Positions 61,290-64,000 of a stretch of DNA of 64,000 nucleotides are shown here, one piece after another. The DNA is taken from assembly GCF_002018365.1 (NCBI RefSeq), contig NZ_MVKX01000004.1, positions 186,001-250,000 on the forward strand, written 5' to 3'. The notes below the pieces were generated by a model. The model had not been told where the DNA came from and searched no databases. It saw nothing but the letters and a program-made list of their open reading frames with translations. The position numbers and the translations under genes are program-made. Within the stretch, counting starts at the first letter, position 1. Each line of letters starts with the position of its first letter. Origin of the DNA: Acinetobacter amyesii. GTDB lineage: Bacteria; Pseudomonadota; Gammaproteobacteria; Pseudomonadales; Moraxellaceae.

Positions 61290-62102
61290 GTGGCGAAAAT
61301 TGTTGTCGTAACATCAGGTAAAGGTGGCGTAGGTAAAACAACTACAAGCGCATCTTTTGCAACAGGTTTAGCCCTTCGCGGCCACAAAACTGTTGTGATC
61401 GACTTTGATGTGGGTTTACGTAACCTTGACTTGATCATGGGCTGTGAACGCCGCGTTGTATATGACTTTGTAAACGTATTGAATAACGAAGCTCGATTAC
61501 AACAAGCGCTTATTCGCGATAAAGATATTGAAAATCTCTACATTCTGCCAGCATCTCAAACACGTGATAAAGACGCGTTAACAGATGAAGGTGTAGCACG
61601 TGTGATGGACGAACTTTCTCAAGAGTTTGATTACATTATTTGTGACTCACCTGCGGGTATCGAACGTGGTGCAATTTTAGCAATGTATCATGCTGATGAA
61701 GCGATCATTGTGACAAACCCAGAAATTTCTTCGGTACGTGACTCTGACCGTATTATTGGTATGCTCGACAGCAAAACCAAAAAAGTCGAACAAAACGAAG
61801 GTCGTATCCGTAAGCATCTATGTATTACACGTTTCAATCCAGAACGTGCGGATAAACAAGAGATGTTGACGATTGATGACATTTCAAAAGATATTTTACG
61901 CGTACCGACTTTAGGTGTTATTCCTGAATGTAAAAGCGTTCTACAAGCATCAAACGAAGGTAAACCAGTGATTCTGTTTACAGAAGAAGCGGCTGGCCAA
62001 GCGTATGATGACCTTGTTGCACGTTTCCTTGGTGAAGAGCGCCCTTACCGTCATATTACGGTAAAACCTAAGGGTTGGTTAGCACGTCTATTTGGAGCGT
62101 AA
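61290..62102 (+). CDS. minD: Septum-site ATPase MinD
   Basis: I choose GTG 61290 (270 aa): AGGAG lies 8 bases upstream and the product then begins MAKIVVVTSGKGGVGKTT, as in other MinD proteins. GTG 61281 touches the ribosome site. The deviant Walker A motif is intact, with switch regions FDVGLRNLDLIMGCE and ICDSPAGIE. The C-terminal amphipathic helix GWLARLFGA targets the membrane. Confidence 0.96.
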   Translation: MAKIVVVTSGKGGVGKTTTSASFATGLALRGHKTVVIDFDVGLRNLDLIMGCERRVVYDFVNVLNNEARLQQALIRDKDIENLYILPASQTRDKDALTDEGVARVMDELSQEFDYIICDSPAGIERGAILAMYHADEAIIVTNPEISSVRDSDRIIGMLDSKTKKVEQNEGRIRKHLCITRFNPERADKQEMLTIDDISKDILRVPTLGVIPECKSVLQASNEGKPVILFTEEAAGQAYDDLVARFLGEERPYRHITVKPKGWLARLFGA

Positions 62103-62104
62103 TC

Positions 62105-62377
62105 ATGGCAGGATTCTGGAGCAAACTTTTTAGCAGCGACGAGAAACCGTCAAGCGCACAAACGGCAAAAGATCGTTTAAAAGTCATCGTGGCATCTGAA
62201 AATGGTCTAGGTAAACGCCTCAGCCAAGACAAGATCGACATGATGAAAAAAGAAATCATGCAAGTGGTAAACCGCTATGTTCGTGGTGTAGATGAGCAAC
62301 ATATTCAAATGTCTGTTCGTTCTGAAGCGAATATTGAAATGCTTGAAATGAATATCAATTTGCCTGAAGAACGTTAA
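62105..62377 (+). CDS. minE: MinE topological specificity factor
   Basis: 90 aa from ATG 62105, two bases after minD stops. N-terminal membrane helix MAGFWSKLFSS, the MinD-activating segment TAKDRLKVIVASENG and the C-terminal dimer domain are all present. It drives pole-to-pole oscillation of MinCD. Confidence 0.95.
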   Translation: MAGFWSKLFSSDEKPSSAQTAKDRLKVIVASENGLGKRLSQDKIDMMKKEIMQVVNRYVRGVDEQHIQMSVRSEANIEMLEMNINLPEER

Positions 62378-62411
62378 TCTGAATTCTGATTAGCCAAGTA
62401 AATTGAATCAA

Positions 62412-62532
62412 GGCAAAATGTGAGAGTGGCAGAAATAGGATTTTAGCTATATTCCGCCCACTTGAAGCACAGCTTCAAGTCTTGCGACTAGTCAAAGCAG
62501 TGCTTTGCTCATCTAGTCTCTCATATTTTGCC
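62412..62532. repeat. 120-bp nested palindromic element, possibly a MITE-like or REP-like repeat
   Basis: Outer arms GGCAAAATGTGAGAG (62412-62426) and CTCTCATATTTTGCC (62518-62532) pair with one mismatch. Inside are the hairpin ACTTGAAGC/GCTTCAAGT (62460-62480) and the stem GACTAG/CTAGTC (62486-62518) enclosing AAAGCA/TGCTTT. It contains no gene. It lies between minE and the PA4642-type gene and may also end minCDE transcription (the T-rich tail follows). Confidence 0.7.
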
Positions 62533-62565
62533 TTTTTGTATTTTTAAACCAGCAAGGAGATTGCG

Positions 62566-62853
62566 ATGGCATTATCTCAGCCAGCAACGTTCAACGAAGA
62601 ATGGTCAGATGAGCGTGTATTTGCCTACCTTACTCAGCTTCCTCCTGAAGGAGTGAATGGCGACTTTCACGTGCTTTACCATGCTTTCAAACATATGCGT
62701 CCAAATGACTATGAGCGTCTTTTGACTCAATTCGTTGCCGATGGCCGTGATGTGAACGCAACTAATCCTGAAGGTCAGCGTATTCATGACGTGATTGCTC
62801 AATACCCACGTCAAAGCGCAGGCTTCCTCGAAGTATTGGCAAAATTTGCTTAA
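62566..62853 (+). CDS. PA4642-type conserved small protein
   Basis: The 95-aa product resembles a family of Pseudomonadales proteins typified by PA4642, of unknown function. Conserved text includes WSDERVFAYLTQLPPEGVNG, HMRPNDYERLLTQFVADGRD, and GFLEVLAKF. It is soluble and mostly helical. The start ATG 62566 has AAGGAG upstream. A strong terminator follows. Confidence 0.82.
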   Translation: MALSQPATFNEEWSDERVFAYLTQLPPEGVNGDFHVLYHAFKHMRPNDYERLLTQFVADGRDVNATNPEGQRIHDVIAQYPRQSAGFLEVLAKFA

Positions 62854-62864
62854 TTTCGAGTAAC

Positions 62865-62895
62865 AAAAAAAGCCCGCATGATGCGGGCTTTTTTT
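62865..62895. terminator. Bidirectional terminator between the PA4642-type gene and the AEC transporter gene
   Basis: GC-rich stem GCCCGCA/TGCGGGC with a 3-base loop, extended by paired A/T runs on both sides. Confidence 0.93.
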
Positions 62896-62933
62896 ATCTT
62901 ATTTAAAATTAGTGTTATTGTATTTCAGCATGA

Positions 62934-63836
62934 TTAATGCACAATCAACATGAGCAATGGAAACATCAAACCAAAACCAATGGTTTGTACACTAATAATC
63001 GCCGCCATCAGTTGTGAATCGCCCTGATAATAGCGTGTCAAAATATAGGACGATGATGCCGTCGGCAAAGCAAAAAAGACCACTAAAATCATTCGCTCAA
63101 AATCAGTCAAACCCATCCAAGTACTCAATAGATAAGCAATACATGGCATTAACATGAGGCGCCCTATCGTATTTAAACTTAAACGACGTAGATCGGCGCG
63201 CATTTGCTTAAACTGTAATGCTGCCCCAACGGAAAGTAATCCGAGCGGTAAACTCATGGCTGCCAATATTTTTAATAATTCAGGCAAGCCTTTAAACAGA
63301 CTCAAGCCTGATAAATTAAACAATACCCCTGCCACACAGCCTAAAATTAAGGGATTTTTTGCGATGGACTGACAGGTCTGCCCCAGTTGCTTCACACTTA
63401 AATTTGAAAAGGCCAATACTGAAATAATATTGACTAAAGGCACCGCAACGGCAATTAACATGGCAAACATCTGCATGCCTGTAGAGCCAAATAAAGCGCC
63501 CATGAGCGACAAACCAATATAGGTATTAAATCGGATATGACTTTGGATATACACACCAAAACGCTGCACGGGGATATGCATAAACTGCTTAATCCCCCAC
63601 AACACCATGCTGATCAAACAGGTGCCCGCAACCAGTACTGTCAACATTCGTGAAACAGTGTTCATATCCAATTGCACGGCTGATACATTCAAAAAAAGCA
63701 GCACAGGAAATAAAACGTAGTAATTGAGTTTTTCTGAATTTGCCCAAAATTCATCCTGAACAAACTGTGTATATTTAAGCACATAGCCCATCGCGATTAA
63801 TGCAACGAGGGGAAACAATGCGACGACGATATTCAT
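62934..63836 (-). CDS. AEC-family transporter (auxin efflux carrier-like)
   Basis: The 300-aa inner-membrane protein has about ten hydrophobic segments. Conserved features of the AEC/MdcF group are visible: MNIVVALFPLVALIAMGYVL at the N-terminus, RFNTYIGLS, NPLILGCVAGVLFNLSG in the middle and ALPTASSSYILTRYYQGD near the end. Members export or import small carboxylates such as malonate or malate. It is divergent from a LysR gene that probably controls it. Confidence 0.9.
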   Translation of the reverse strand: MNIVVALFPLVALIAMGYVLKYTQFVQDEFWANSEKLNYYVLFPVLLFLNVSAVQLDMNTVSRMLTVLVAGTCLISMVLWGIKQFMHIPVQRFGVYIQSHIRFNTYIGLSLMGALFGSTGMQMFAMLIAVAVPLVNIISVLAFSNLSVKQLGQTCQSIAKNPLILGCVAGVLFNLSGLSLFKGLPELLKILAAMSLPLGLLSVGAALQFKQMRADLRRLSLNTIGRLMLMPCIAYLLSTWMGLTDFERMILVVFFALPTASSSYILTRYYQGDSQLMAAIISVQTIGFGLMFPLLMLIVH

Positions 63837-63934
63837 GCTGTACGCCTTGAAATAAACAAGCTATTTCATCTTTAACCATTTATGTAGCACAATATAATCC
63901 TCATCTAGACTCATAACAAAATGAGCAATTACTC

Positions 63935-64000
63935 ATGGCAATGACATTTTCTCAGCTTGAAATTTTTATTAAAGTCGCAGAACAACAAAGCTTTACTCTC
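63935..64000 (+). CDS. LysR-family regulator, first 22 codons (cut by window edge)
   Basis: ATG 63935 (or ATG 63941) opens a frame reading MAMTFSQLEIFIKVAEQQSF, the typical start of a LysR helix-turn-helix. It is divergent from the AEC transporter gene and is probably its regulator. The rest lies beyond the window. Confidence 0.8.
   Translation, partial: MAMTFSQLEIFIKVAEQQSFTL

Overview
The window looks like Acinetobacter chromosome. The GC content is low, the tmRNA encodes the tag ANDETYALAA, and the gene neighbourhoods are those of Moraxellaceae/Pseudomonadales: pilT-pilU, fur divergent from bamE/omlA, dut-algC-argB, minCDE followed by a PA4642-type gene, and a membrane protein of the Acinetobacter ABZJ_00895 type. 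Species cannot be fixed by eye.

Layout. 1-1383: 5' part of a large Bap-like repetitive surface protein, running off the left edge. 1.9-3.7 kb: SbmA peptide importer and a 64-aa orphan. 4.0-11.8 kb: a minus-strand tricarballylate/citrate-type module (LysR, tcuA, tcuB, tctC, tctB, tctA, AbrB-family protein) with a hairpin terminator between tctC and tctB. 12.2-27.9 kb: an accessory catabolic region with three Fe(II)/2-oxoglutarate oxygenases (two PhyH, one TauD), a flavin monooxygenase, a formaldehyde pair (GFA protein and FrmA), an outer-membrane porin, a polar-amino-acid-type ABC importer with two receptor lipoproteins and one fused permease-ATPase, an adducin-like class II aldolase, and an operon of RidA-like protein, DUF1028, LysR and an M20 deacylase. 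It ends beside ssrA (tmRNA). 28.7-64.0 kb: mostly core genes (glpK, emrAB, hemB, thiO, sbcDC, yggS, pilTU, fur, bamE, rnfH, argB, algC, dut, rep, minCDE) with small lineage-specific genes among them.

How the genes may work together. The tcu/tct block can import a tricarboxylate and oxidise it through a flavoprotein and an Fe-S/haem membrane partner. The 12-28 kb region reads as porin, ABC uptake, oxidation or demethylation by Fe/2OG oxygenases with formaldehyde removal through glutathione, then deacylation and imine or enamine clean-up. The substrate is unknown, and this is the best candidate in the window for an undescribed pathway.

Other points of interest are a structured, terminator-ended intergenic RNA candidate at 37.6-37.8 kb, a voltage-sensor-like membrane protein with no visible pore at 59.3 kb, a 120-bp nested palindromic element between minE and the PA4642-type gene, and hairpin terminators at most convergent or operon ends. 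No integrase, transposase, CRISPR array, rRNA or ordinary tRNA gene was seen. The right edge holds the first 22 codons of another LysR regulator.
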